Assembly: GCA_021777755.1 (NCBI GenBank)
Contig: JAJYDE010000032.1
Coordinates: forward strand, 1 to 47,087
Source of the DNA: Deltaproteobacteria bacterium
Lineage (GTDB): Bacteria; Desulfobacterota; Syntrophobacteria; Syntrophobacterales; Syntrophobacteraceae
Direction of reading: 5' to 3'
DNA: 47,087 nt
Part shown: positions 34,965 through 43,957 of the stretch, piece after piece
Layout of the letters: the number at the start of each line of letters is the position of its first letter
How positions within the stretch are numbered: position 1 is the first letter of the stretch
The notes under the pieces: model-generated
Told to the model about the DNA's origin: nothing
Databases searched by the model: none
The model's input: the letters and a program-made list of their open reading frames with translations, nothing else
Position numbers and translations under genes: made by a program

Positions 34965-35510
34965 CTAAGCCTGTGGGGCGAGGGCTTCCTCATGTGTGGA
35001 ATAGAGACGGATGGCTTCTTCGCCGATCATGGAGGCGGCTGCCGAGGCGGCGATTCCACCGACCGGCAGAGGCAGCAAGTTATGAATATCGAGCATGCTG
35101 GAAAGGATGGAAACTCCGGCAGCCACACCTGTGGCGGCGACAACCGAAACCATTTCGGAAACGCGCGCCTCGTCGTCGATATCCTTGCCGTAAAGGAGGG
35201 CAATTTCGAGAATGAGATGAAGGTGCATTCGGCTGAGGGCCGAGGTGCCACCCACGAGGCCGAGGAATTCGAAGGCCAACCCGAGCCCCGGGACCAGCCT
35301 CGGGAGGTTCATGAGGCTTCCGCCAAGAAATGACAGGGGTGTTTGGGCCGCTATGAGCCTGCGGGCCTTTTGCTCGCGGGTTTCTTGCGGATAGCGCGCA
35401 TTGAGCGCATCCACCACCACGCGGATGCGATTCTTGCGAAGGCGCAGAAAAAAGTAAAAGAACTTGTCGGCTAGAATCGATTGTGGCGAGACCGGCTCTT
35501 TCTCAGCCAT
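34965..35510 (-). CDS. EcsC/DUF697-like membrane-associated protein
   Basis: A 181-residue protein with hydrophobic helices in the middle (LVPGLGLAFEFLGLVGG) and C-terminal half (VVAATGVAAGVSILSSM). Between them is a conserved-looking HLHLILEIALLYGKDIDDEARV block, which resembles EcsC-family and DUF697 proteins. The function is unknown. Its ATG follows the DUF5132 stop codon by a single base, so the two are almost certainly made together. Confidence 0.65.
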   Translation of the reverse strand: MAEKEPVSPQSILADKFFYFFLRLRKNRIRVVVDALNARYPQETREQKARRLIAAQTPLSFLGGSLMNLPRLVPGLGLAFEFLGLVGGTSALSRMHLHLILEIALLYGKDIDDEARVSEMVSVVAATGVAAGVSILSSMLDIHNLLPLPVGGIAASAAASMIGEEAIRLYSTHEEALAPQA

Positions 35511-35511
35511 T

Positions 35512-35790
35512 TCACTCCGCCTTGCCGGGTTCCGGACTCGGGACCGGGCTTTGCCGTTCGGCTATCAACTCGGCCTTGGCTTCCGCAGTGATGTCTTCGA
35601 GCGATTCCATCGCCTCCGAGATGAGTTCTCTGCCCTTGCTGGCGGCAAGCAGCCCGGTTTTGACCGTTGCCTTGATAAGAGGCCTCATGACGCCGGCGGC
35701 CGCGGGAAGAACCACCGGGGCCAGAAGCAGTGCTCCGATACCGATTAGAATGGGGGTCCCGATTTTGAATCCGTTATCAAGCAAAGCCAT
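35512..35790 (-). CDS. DUF5132-like small membrane protein
   Basis: 92 residues: MALLDNGFKIGTPILIGIGALLLAPVVLPA gives one N-terminal membrane hairpin or span, followed by an amphipathic, charged helix (SEAMESLEDITAEAKAELIAE) and a Pro-rich tail. This matches the DUF5132 pattern, which has no known function. The ATG at 35790 is preferred over an upstream codon at 35817. It is the first gene of a two-gene unit with the EcsC-like protein. Confidence 0.7.
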   Translation of the reverse strand: MALLDNGFKIGTPILIGIGALLLAPVVLPAAAGVMRPLIKATVKTGLLAASKGRELISEAMESLEDITAEAKAELIAERQSPVPSPEPGKAE

Positions 35791-35829
35791 GGAATCTCTC
35801 CTCCTGGTTGGAAACATATTAGGTTCCTA

Positions 35830-35858
35830 CAAGTAAAAGTTCTCCGGGTGCGTGTCAA
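35830..35858 (-). promoter_or_regulatory. promoter of the DUF5132/EcsC-like pair
   Basis: A perfect -35 TTGACA (35858-35853), a 17-base spacer and a weak -10 TACTTG (35835-35830) lie about 40 bases ahead of the DUF5132 start. Confidence 0.4.
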
Positions 35859-36052
35859 TGGGGGTTTGCATATTTTTCATTCCCTGCCTACATGAAATTC
35901 CCATGGAAAAACAGATTCGGATGGGCGCGGCGTCTTAAAAAACAACCGGAATGTAACCTGATTGCGATTAAAAAGCGGTGGTTGGTGAAAATAATGTCGA
36001 AGCCATTCGTTTATTTCACGGTTCAACGGGACATGTTGCTGGAGTAGGAGTT

Positions 36053-38569
36053 ATGGAGTCCGAATTCGTCGAGTGCGTGGTCAATGGATTCAAGGCAGGT
36101 GAGGCTGCGGGTTTGCGTACGCATGAAGGGGTGGAGGAGAACAGGTTGTTTGGCGGGTGCTCGGTGGAGATGGTCGCGTTGGTTGAGCCGGCTTTGTGCG
36201 TTGCCCCCGATGCCACGGTTCGGGACGCCATGGCAATGTTTCAGGGCGAGCAGCCCATCAGCGCTGTTGTCGTGGTCCTTGAAGAAAGGCCCCTGGGACT
36301 GATCAGCAGCGTTCACCTGGAAAAATTATTGAGCAGCCAATATGGCGTGGCCCTCTTTTACGGGAAACCGGTATTTCAGATAATGGATGACAAGCCGCTC
36401 ATCATGGATGCGGGTGTGTCCATAGATATTGGCGCCGGTCTTGCCATGCGGCGCGGCGGCAGCCGGGTTTTCGACCACGTCATCATAACGCGCAACGAGT
36501 TGCTGATGGGTGTTGTGGCCGTTCCAAAGATTCTGGAGACCCTCGCGGTGCTCGAACAAAGACGCAGGGAGCAGTTGACCAAATTGGCTTTGAGGCTCGA
36601 AGATGAAATCCTTGATCGGATAAAGACCTCGGAGGCGCTTCAGCGCTCACGAGAGATGCTCAAGCGGGTTATCGAAAATCTTCCGCAGTCGATTTTCTGG
36701 AAAAACCCGGCTCTTCGCTATATTGGCTGCAATCATAATTTCGCCGTGGAAGTCGGAGGCGGTGCGGTATCGGAGGTTATCGGCAAAACCGACAGCAATC
36801 TGCCCCTTGGCGATGAGGACGCGAAGCTGTTTCGAGAGTGCGACGAGGAGGCGATGCGGACCCTTTCGCCTGTTCAGCGCACGGTCAAGAGGGGTTCGGA
36901 CGGCCTTTTTTTTGAAATAAGGCGCATTCCGATGCTCGATTCCAGCGGGAAATTTTGCGGCCTTCTTGGAGCACATGAAGACGTTACCGAAAAGGTTACG
37001 GTGGCTCGGGCCGTTGCGGCCAACCGGGCCAAATCGCAGTTTCTGGCCACTATGAGCCACGAGATCCGCACTCCCATGAACGGAGTGCTCGGAATGGCGG
37101 AGCTGTTGCTGGGCACCGATTTGGACGCCAGGCAGCGAAAGCTGGCCGAAGCGCTTTTCCATTCCGGAGAAACTCTTCTCAGGATTTTAAACGACATTTT
37201 GGACTTTTCCAAAATTGAGGCCGGCAAGCTGGAAATCGAGCAGATCGATTTCGACCTGAGGGACCATGTCGAAAAGCTTACGGAGCTGTTTTCGGCCAAT
37301 GCCCGTGCCAAGGGGCTCGAATTTGTCTGCCGAATGGGAGAGGATGTGCCCCGGGGTGTGAACGGAGATCCCGGAAGGCTTGGGCAGGTGTTGAGCAACC
37401 TTGTGGGAAACGCGATCAAATTTACCGAGCGGGGACGGATAGATGTCGACGTTTCTTTTCGAAGCCAGGCCGGGGAGACAGTGGTTTTGGCCTTCGAGGT
37501 AAGAGATACGGGCATCGGGATCGCGCTCGATGCCCAGAGCAGAATTTTCAAGCCTTTCACCCAGGCCGATCAGTCGATGAATCGAAAGTACGGGGGGGCC
37601 GGTCTGGGACTTTCCATATCCGCGCAGCTTTGTGAAATGATGGGCGGACAGATCGAGATGAAAAGCATTCCGGGCAAGGGGAGCAATTTTTATTTTACGA
37701 CAAGGCTGAAGAGACAACCGCGGAAGGACTCCGCGCTTGAAGGCGGCGGGCCTGCCAATCCCGAGGGTCTTCGTGTTTTGGTCGTTGACGATAATGCGAC
37801 AAACCGGAACCTCTTCAAGTCCATGTTGGCGGTGGGTAAAATCGAGAGCAAGGCGGCCGAGAGCGGGCAAAGCGCGCTGGAGATGCTGTCGGGGGCCGCG
37901 AACCGGGGAGTTCCGTTTCACGCGGCTCTGCTCGACAGGTGGATGCCGGGCATGAACGGGATCGAACTGGCGAAGAAAATAAAGGAGGAGCCGGAGCTCG
38001 CATCGGTTGCCCTGATCATGGTCAGCGGGGATCTCGGGGGATCGTGTCCGCCCGGCTTTGAAGCATGCCTCATGAAGCCCGTGCGGATTTCAGAATTGCA
38101 TAAAGCGGTTCTGCAAGCGGTCCGGGCCCGCGGCAGGCAAGACATCTCGAAGGACCGGAGGGAGTCCGAGCCCTTTTTTACGCCGGTTCTTCTGGCGGAG
38201 GACAATCTCACCAACCGGCGCGTGTGCGCGGAAATGCTCGAAGGACTCGGTTGCAGGCGGCTCGATGAGGTCTCAAACGGTCGCGAGGCCCTCGCGGCCC
38301 TAACGCGCGTTCAGTACGGGCTTGTCCTCATGGACTGCCAGATGCCGGAAATGGATGGCTACGAGGCGGTCGGGAAGTTTCGTCAAATCGAGGCCGAGGC
38401 GGGCCTTCGAACGCCCATTGTGGCCGTAACCGCTCACGCGATGAAAGGGGCCATGGAAAAATGCTTCGCGGCGGGAATGGACGACTATATATCCAAACCG
38501 TACACGATGGCCCAAATCAAGGCGACCCTGGACCGATGGCTTCCCGACCGTGGAGCGCGGCGCCAATAG
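36053..38569 (+). CDS. hybrid sensor histidine kinase with CBS-like, PAS and two receiver domains
   Basis: 838 residues. Domains in order: a CBS-like pair (about 40-175; PLGLISSVHLEKLLSSQYGV), a PAS domain (about 203-320), HisKA with phospho-acceptor His336 (MSHEIRTPMNG), and HATPase with N-box Asn453 and G boxes VRDTGIGI and GGAGLGLS. Receiver 1 has Asp628 (LLDRWMPGMNG) and receiver 2 has Asp761 (LMDCQMPEMDG). There are no membrane spans, so it senses a cytoplasmic signal. No Hpt domain or output regulator is adjacent. The ATG at 36053 has AGGAG six bases upstream; a GTG at 35978 is a weaker alternative. Confidence 0.93.
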   Translation: MESEFVECVVNGFKAGEAAGLRTHEGVEENRLFGGCSVEMVALVEPALCVAPDATVRDAMAMFQGEQPISAVVVVLEERPLGLISSVHLEKLLSSQYGVALFYGKPVFQIMDDKPLIMDAGVSIDIGAGLAMRRGGSRVFDHVIITRNELLMGVVAVPKILETLAVLEQRRREQLTKLALRLEDEILDRIKTSEALQRSREMLKRVIENLPQSIFWKNPALRYIGCNHNFAVEVGGGAVSEVIGKTDSNLPLGDEDAKLFRECDEEAMRTLSPVQRTVKRGSDGLFFEIRRIPMLDSSGKFCGLLGAHEDVTEKVTVARAVAANRAKSQFLATMSHEIRTPMNGVLGMAELLLGTDLDARQRKLAEALFHSGETLLRILNDILDFSKIEAGKLEIEQIDFDLRDHVEKLTELFSANARAKGLEFVCRMGEDVPRGVNGDPGRLGQVLSNLVGNAIKFTERGRIDVDVSFRSQAGETVVLAFEVRDTGIGIALDAQSRIFKPFTQADQSMNRKYGGAGLGLSISAQLCEMMGGQIEMKSIPGKGSNFYFTTRLKRQPRKDSALEGGGPANPEGLRVLVVDDNATNRNLFKSMLAVGKIESKAAESGQSALEMLSGAANRGVPFHAALLDRWMPGMNGIELAKKIKEEPELASVALIMVSGDLGGSCPPGFEACLMKPVRISELHKAVLQAVRARGRQDISKDRRESEPFFTPVLLAEDNLTNRRVCAEMLEGLGCRRLDEVSNGREALAALTRVQYGLVLMDCQMPEMDGYEAVGKFRQIEAEAGLRTPIVAVTAHAMKGAMEKCFAAGMDDYISKPYTMAQIKATLDRWLPDRGARRQ

Positions 38570-38657
38570 CCCGAGGGGGCGCGGAGTTGGCGCGCCATCA
38601 TCCGGATGCCGTCACGGGTAGTGGACTCCTTTGACGGTTCCCCTTCCGTCGGGGGGG

Positions 38658-41600
38658 CTAGGCGTAGTCGGAGGACTCGGAGAGAGCCACCTGTTCGATC
38701 TGGGCTTTTCCAAAGTAGACGGCCCCGGATCTGCCGTCAATGCTTACGGCGTCGCCGGTCTTCACCGTATGGTGGTCTATGGCGCACGTTTTTTCGGAGT
38801 CGTGGACCTTCATTCGGCTAAGGCCCACCACACACGTTTTCCCCAGCCTGTGGGCGACGATTGCGGCATGGGAAGTGGCGCCCCCCTTTGCCGTCAAAAC
38901 CCCGTCGGCGATCGAAATCTCATGGATGTCATCGGGGACGGTATCGGAGCGAATGAGGATGATCGCTTCACCGGGCTGCTCCTTTTTGATACGTTCGATT
39001 GATTCCAGGTCGAAGGCCGCCAGGCCCGAAAGTGCGCCTCCACTGACGCCGATGCCGCTGCCCAGATGATTTGCCGCCAGTTCCGCGGTCTTTTTGAATA
39101 CCGGATAGGAGCGCTTTATTCGCGGCGTCATGTTGCGCGACTGCAAAACGAAGACGCCTTCTTCGCTTTCCCCCTGGAAGGTGAACTCGAGTTCCTGTGG
39201 CGCCCAGTGATTTTCATAGACAAGCTTTCTCGATATTTCCACCAATTTTTTATAGACTTGAGGGAAAATGGATTCCAGGGAAGTCTCCTTGGCCTCTCTT
39301 GTCCGCTGCCGCTCGGAGATGGGCAGGGTTTTGACCAGACCCCCCACAACGTCTTCGCCCTGATTGCCCCAGGTAAAGTCGCCAACCGGCTCCACTTTGT
39401 CCTCGGAGGTGCGGGGGTCGTGGGTGAACAGGACGCCCGCCCCGGAATGGGTGTCGAGATTTCCGAAGACCATTGCCTGGACCGAGACCGCGGTGCCCCA
39501 GTTATCGGAGAGCATCATGATGTCCCTGTATGTCTTGGCCTTGTCGGATTCCCACGATTCCACAACCAGCCGAATGGCGGTGAAAAGCTGTTCCCGGGGC
39601 TTTTCGGAAAATTCGATGGAATGGGCCAAAAGGACTTCGCGATATGCCCGGCTGAGTTCCCTGATTTCTTCGGGGGCGAATTCACGTTTTACCGTCCTGC
39701 GATATTTTTTCTTGAAATTGTCCATGACGATCGTGAATTCGTCGCGCGGAACTCCAAAAGACATTCCCCAGGACTGAATGAAACGTCTGTAGTTGTCCCA
39801 GGCAAACCAAGCTTCTCCGGTTTGGGCAATCAGGCCTTCGACGATTTGCTCGTTTATGCCCACGTTTAAAAAAGTGTTCATCATGCCGGGCATGGACACG
39901 GCCGAACCGCTTCGCACCGAGAACAGAAGGGGATTGGAGGGGTGGCCGAATTTGCGGCCCGCTTCGACCTCGATACAGGCTACCATGCGCATCACCCGCT
40001 GCTCGAAATCCTCACGGGGTTGCAGGAAAGATTCAATTACCCGCCTGCAGCGGAAATATTCGGTGGTGATCACAAAACCGGGGGGGACCTTGATGCCCAT
40101 TGCGTAAAGATTGGCCAGGGTGTGGCCCTTGCTGCCCATATAGATTGAATCGTGGGTTTCCAGGTTGGGCCGATAGATATAGGTGACAGTTCTCCCGGGA
40201 TCATAGCTGAGCAGCAGATCGAGATCGTGAACGCTCAATTCCTTTCTCTGTGTGGAAAGTGTTGTGAGAATGCTCGCTATGAAATGGTCGAAATACTGCA
40301 GGCCAAAAGTCCTGGCGATAAGATCTCGAAGAAAACTCTCCGAGACCCTCTGAATTCTTTCCTGCGCGCCGTCGCCTTCTCTTTTATGTTTTTGAACGAG
40401 TCGCTCGGAGCCCAGTTGGCGGATGATGATCTGGAGGTTTTCATCATGAACCGAGCCGTAATGAGTCTGGATGATCTGCTTGATGGTTTCCGAAAAGCCC
40501 CTGAAAATATCTATGTACTGGGAGTGAGAAAACCTGGGGATCTCCAGGGCCTTCAGGAAGAGTTCGTTTTGGTTCTGGAGCCGGCTGGAGGAGATGCCGT
40601 CAACTTCGAGCGCCTTTATGAAAAGCGGGATGAACCGGGCGATGCGGTAGAAGGTCGCCTTGGTGATAAAACCCAGGTTTATGGAGAGGATGATTTCTTC
40701 GAATATGACGTTGGCCAGGTTTTCGAGCCTGAAGGTCAGCCCCAGGGCGTCAAAGCGGGGCTCGTTATAGGAGCCGTACATGGAGGGAATGTCAACGGCG
40801 ATGTGGCGCTTGTAGTAGATGTTTTCCATGGTTTTGAGTTCGCCGGGGGTGAGGATGACTTCCTTCAGTTCCCCCAGGTAATCGAGGATGGCGTCGAGCA
40901 ATCCGTATCTGTCATCATTTGAATTTTCGAGGACGTCGAGGAGTTTGCCGGGGTCTGGCAGGCCGATGGTTTGCGCGCGTTGGAGGGAAATATTGATGTC
41001 CTTGAAACTCAAGGCGTATTTTTCGTGGAGAAGTTGGTAGAACTGGATCATGAGGAAAGCGCGCCTGCGTTCGTTTTCCGGAACCCCGGGCACCTCCGCG
41101 ATAAGCGCCCGTGCCTGATCTTCGCTCAAATCGAGCAGATCCTGCACGTGGTTGATAGTCCTGGAGCTGAAAAGGGCTTCGAAAATCCTGTGGATATCGT
41201 CTATAAGAGGGCCCGAATCACTTATCCCCGAATAGACTTCGTCTGGAATCAACCCTTCCAGCCTCTTTTTGTTCCCGGTGCGCCAGTAAAGGATTATGGC
41301 CTGAATGAAGGTGACTATCGTATTGTTGCTTTCCACATGGCTTTGTTTGCGCAGAAAATGGACCAGCTTGTCGCTTCTGGCGGTGATTTCGTCGATATCG
41401 GTGGACACGTTCCGCAAAAGCCCTTCGGCGCCGATCTGACTGAAATAAACCGGGAATATCTTGGCGAGCTGTTTTACCAGGTTGTAGACCGGGCGGATGG
41501 GGGCGTTAAGGAGCTGTGAGACGTCTTTTTGGAACAAATCGGTGTCACGGACGAAAATGCCGCCAAGGGAAAGATTTACTATGAGAGCGGACAGCAGGTG

Positions 41601-43013
41601 CCTGCATCGCAGAGGATTGGATTTGATGATATCAAGCCAAACCCTGACATTGGGCAGGTGGGCCGGGTTTACCGTGATATGCCACAGGTTGCTGACTCGG
41701 CCGAGCAAGGGGGACTGAAACCCCAGCCGGATGACGCGCCAGAGGAAAAAGTCTATGATCGGCCTTTGATCGGTTACGGTGATCTCAAGGCCCATGGTCC
41801 GGATGATCTGAAGGGCGGCCTGGGGATAGTCATGAAAAGAAATTCCGACGGTTTTTAAAATGCAACCGAGCAGCGATTCGAGTTGATCTCCGGATTCCTG
41901 TCTAATCCACCGGCCGATTTCGAAATTGATCTCTCGAAGCATATCCTCATGGATAGCCTCAAGGCCCTTTATTTCGAGAACCTTCAGCCGCACGAGCATG
42001 CTCACGTGACCGGCCAGGGCTGAAATCTCCATGGCGCCGGCAGGCGGGGAGGGCAAAGCCGCCCCGGAAACCGCATCGGCATGAAGTTCGGGCGGCTCGT
42101 CAGCCGATTTTGCTCTTTCGGCAATTTTTACGGGCAAGTGCAAGTAGAGCTGAACAAACTCATGGAAGTCGGTCATTGTGATGAGCGTCTCCACGGCCTT
42201 GCGATGATCGGGCTCCGGGGTGAGCCTCTGGTCGATAAGTTGCAAATACTTCTCCAAACGGGCGTGGCTGAGCGGCTCGAAGTCTTCCAGCCAGGCTCGG
42301 GGCGGAGTCCATTTTTGGCCCTGTCGATCCATCCAGGTGTAGGGGTCCTCTTTGGCAAGCCAGAACAGATAAGTGTCTTTGAAAAATCTTTGGAGAAAAG
42401 CTCTCAGTTCGGCCATGGAGGCGCTGGTGTGCCAAATATCGAGAAGGGCCGTCCCGATGCGTTTGGGCGGATAAAAGCTGCGCATGAGAAATTCAAAGGG
42501 CGCCTCGGGAAGTCCAAAGACTTTGAGGAAAAAATGTCTCAGGATACCCTCATGACAGGACGTGTCGGTTTCGAAAAGTTTTTCCAACTCTTCGACGTTC
42601 ATCTGTTCGGGGGCGGGCCTGGCGAGTTCTTCGCCCATTTCCTCGATCACCTTGAGCCAGAAGGAGAGGATATGGTCGGCGGCAAGACTTTTGATTTCAA
42701 ACTGCTCTGAGCTGATCAGCGCATCGAGCAGCATGTTGGAGAGCAGATAAATGACCTTGCCCGCAAGAGCGCCGTGGCCGTAAAGGCGTAAATTGCCAAG
42801 AGCGTATCTGTGTGTTTCCTGCAGGACAAAATGCCAGTTTCGGTACTTGTGATGATATTCGAGCAAAAGCTCGCGAGCCTGTTTTTCCTTCCCGGCATAG
42901 CCTCTTACCGCATCCTCAAGGGTTTGGAAGGCGGGCGGAATCACCACCGCGATTTTGGTAAGATCCAAGTTTCTGGTAAGAGCATCGGACTGAAACTGGC
43001 GAAGCATGTGCAA
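38658..43013 (-). CDS. large PEP/pyruvate-binding domain protein (PEP synthase-like, barrel absent)
   Basis: 1451 residues. The first 900 or so form a helical region I cannot assign. An ATP-grasp PPDK_N/PEP synthase nucleotide domain starts near 955 (GSKGHTLANLYAMGIKVPPG; SVRSGSAVSMPGMMN). The swivelling phosphohistidine domain ends the protein, with His1382 in GGATSHAAIVAHRLG. The C-terminal PEP/pyruvate barrel of true PPDK or PEP synthase is missing. It may therefore transfer phosphate from ATP to a histidine and on to a partner. It starts 20 bp after the RimI-like gene with AAGGGG upstream, and so belongs to the rpoN-ptsN cluster. Confidence 0.85.
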   Translation of the reverse strand: MHMLRQFQSDALTRNLDLTKIAVVIPPAFQTLEDAVRGYAGKEKQARELLLEYHHKYRNWHFVLQETHRYALGNLRLYGHGALAGKVIYLLSNMLLDALISSEQFEIKSLAADHILSFWLKVIEEMGEELARPAPEQMNVEELEKLFETDTSCHEGILRHFFLKVFGLPEAPFEFLMRSFYPPKRIGTALLDIWHTSASMAELRAFLQRFFKDTYLFWLAKEDPYTWMDRQGQKWTPPRAWLEDFEPLSHARLEKYLQLIDQRLTPEPDHRKAVETLITMTDFHEFVQLYLHLPVKIAERAKSADEPPELHADAVSGAALPSPPAGAMEISALAGHVSMLVRLKVLEIKGLEAIHEDMLREINFEIGRWIRQESGDQLESLLGCILKTVGISFHDYPQAALQIIRTMGLEITVTDQRPIIDFFLWRVIRLGFQSPLLGRVSNLWHITVNPAHLPNVRVWLDIIKSNPLRCRHLLSALIVNLSLGGIFVRDTDLFQKDVSQLLNAPIRPVYNLVKQLAKIFPVYFSQIGAEGLLRNVSTDIDEITARSDKLVHFLRKQSHVESNNTIVTFIQAIILYWRTGNKKRLEGLIPDEVYSGISDSGPLIDDIHRIFEALFSSRTINHVQDLLDLSEDQARALIAEVPGVPENERRRAFLMIQFYQLLHEKYALSFKDINISLQRAQTIGLPDPGKLLDVLENSNDDRYGLLDAILDYLGELKEVILTPGELKTMENIYYKRHIAVDIPSMYGSYNEPRFDALGLTFRLENLANVIFEEIILSINLGFITKATFYRIARFIPLFIKALEVDGISSSRLQNQNELFLKALEIPRFSHSQYIDIFRGFSETIKQIIQTHYGSVHDENLQIIIRQLGSERLVQKHKREGDGAQERIQRVSESFLRDLIARTFGLQYFDHFIASILTTLSTQRKELSVHDLDLLLSYDPGRTVTYIYRPNLETHDSIYMGSKGHTLANLYAMGIKVPPGFVITTEYFRCRRVIESFLQPREDFEQRVMRMVACIEVEAGRKFGHPSNPLLFSVRSGSAVSMPGMMNTFLNVGINEQIVEGLIAQTGEAWFAWDNYRRFIQSWGMSFGVPRDEFTIVMDNFKKKYRRTVKREFAPEEIRELSRAYREVLLAHSIEFSEKPREQLFTAIRLVVESWESDKAKTYRDIMMLSDNWGTAVSVQAMVFGNLDTHSGAGVLFTHDPRTSEDKVEPVGDFTWGNQGEDVVGGLVKTLPISERQRTREAKETSLESIFPQVYKKLVEISRKLVYENHWAPQELEFTFQGESEEGVFVLQSRNMTPRIKRSYPVFKKTAELAANHLGSGIGVSGGALSGLAAFDLESIERIKKEQPGEAIILIRSDTVPDDIHEISIADGVLTAKGGATSHAAIVAHRLGKTCVVGLSRMKVHDSEKTCAIDHHTVKTGDAVSIDGRSGAVYFGKAQIEQVALSESSDYA

Positions 43014-43033
43014 ATACCCCTTTGAAGGTCCCG

Positions 43034-43504
43034 TTACGGGATATCGAGTTCCATAAGTATAGCCGATTCACTTCGGGTTCCGTAGTAGCCGGGCCTTTCC
43101 GCAACTGTCCTGAAACCCAGGGATTCATAGAGTCTTCGAGCGGCCAGGTTGGACTGTCTCACCTCCAGGGAGGCCGTTGCGGCGTGTCGGTCGCGTCCGG
43201 TGGCGATGGCGAAAGAAAGGAGTTCGCGGGCTATGCCTTTGCGCCTCATGGCGGGACTTACGGCGAGGTTGAGGATCTGGATTTCGTCACTTACGGGCCA
43301 AAAGCAGATATATCCGGCAATCGCCAGCGAGCGGGTGGGGGCCGAAGCGTCCGTTCTGGCAACAAACAAGCTGCCCCTGGCCAGTTCTTCGGCGAATGAA
43401 TTTTTCGTCCACGGTTCCGGCTGACTTTCGAATTCGATTTCCAGGATCAGCGGCAAATCGGACTCCGCCGGATTGGAGACGATTATGTCAGGGTGGTCAT
43501 TCAT
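43034..43504 (-). CDS. rimI: RimI-like GNAT N-acetyltransferase
   Basis: 156 residues with the GNAT fold: the acetyl-CoA loop MRRKGIARELL, followed by ASLEVRQSNLAARRLYESLGF, diagnostic of RimI-type protein N-alpha acetyltransferases. The ATG at 43504 shares one base with the EIIA stop (TGATG), so translation is coupled. A longer frame to 43663 lies inside the EIIA gene. The usual target is ribosomal protein S18, but this assignment is by similarity only. Confidence 0.88.
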   Translation of the reverse strand: MNDHPDIIVSNPAESDLPLILEIEFESQPEPWTKNSFAEELARGSLFVARTDASAPTRSLAIAGYICFWPVSDEIQILNLAVSPAMRRKGIARELLSFAIATGRDRHAATASLEVRQSNLAARRLYESLGFRTVAERPGYYGTRSESAILMELDIP

Positions 43505-43947
43505 CAAGGCAAAGGGGCCGGTTTTGCCGAGCGGGAAAGCACTTCGCTTGCCAGGGATATGTGGCGCTGCCCGTACTCTTTGACGATGCGGGCGGCTTCG
43601 CTCAGGCTGTGGCCGTTGCGGCACCCGGCAAGTTTTATGAGCATGGGAAGATTCATTCCACAAATGATCTCAACCTTTGGCCCTCGGAAGGACAGGCTGA
43701 TATTGGCGGGTGTGCCGCCGAACAGATCGGTCAGGATCAGCACGCCCTTGCCCTGATCGACTTCCTTCATGGCGTTTTCCATGAGCCGAACAAGTTCATC
43801 GGGGCCCACGTCGGGCTTGAAGCAAACGGCCTTGCAATTGCGAAGAGTCCCGACGATCATCTCCGCGACGGCAACCATCTCTTCGGCCAGCCGACAGTGC
43901 GATGCCGCAACAATGCCTATGATGCCCTCTTCAATGTCCCGGTCCAA
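43504..43947 (-). CDS. mannose-family PTS EIIA domain protein
   Basis: 147 residues with the EIIA-Man fold: phospho-acceptor region IIGIVAASHCRLA with His17, and LTDLFGGTPANISL. No EIIB, EIIC or EIID is nearby, so it is probably regulatory rather than for sugar uptake. The start is a TTG at 43947 with AAAGGA five bases upstream. It starts 10 bp after the rapZ stop, and is followed with overlap by rimI. Confidence 0.9.
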   Translation of the reverse strand: MDRDIEEGIIGIVAASHCRLAEEMVAVAEMIVGTLRNCKAVCFKPDVGPDELVRLMENAMKEVDQGKGVLILTDLFGGTPANISLSFRGPKVEIICGMNLPMLIKLAGCRNGHSLSEAARIVKEYGQRHISLASEVLSRSAKPAPLP

Positions 43948-43957
43948 CCAAATCCTT

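Noticed and set aside
38633-38650. GACGG/CCGTC hairpin between the hybrid kinase and the PEP-domain gene as a terminator
   Set aside because: Only a 5-bp stem and no T-run on either strand.
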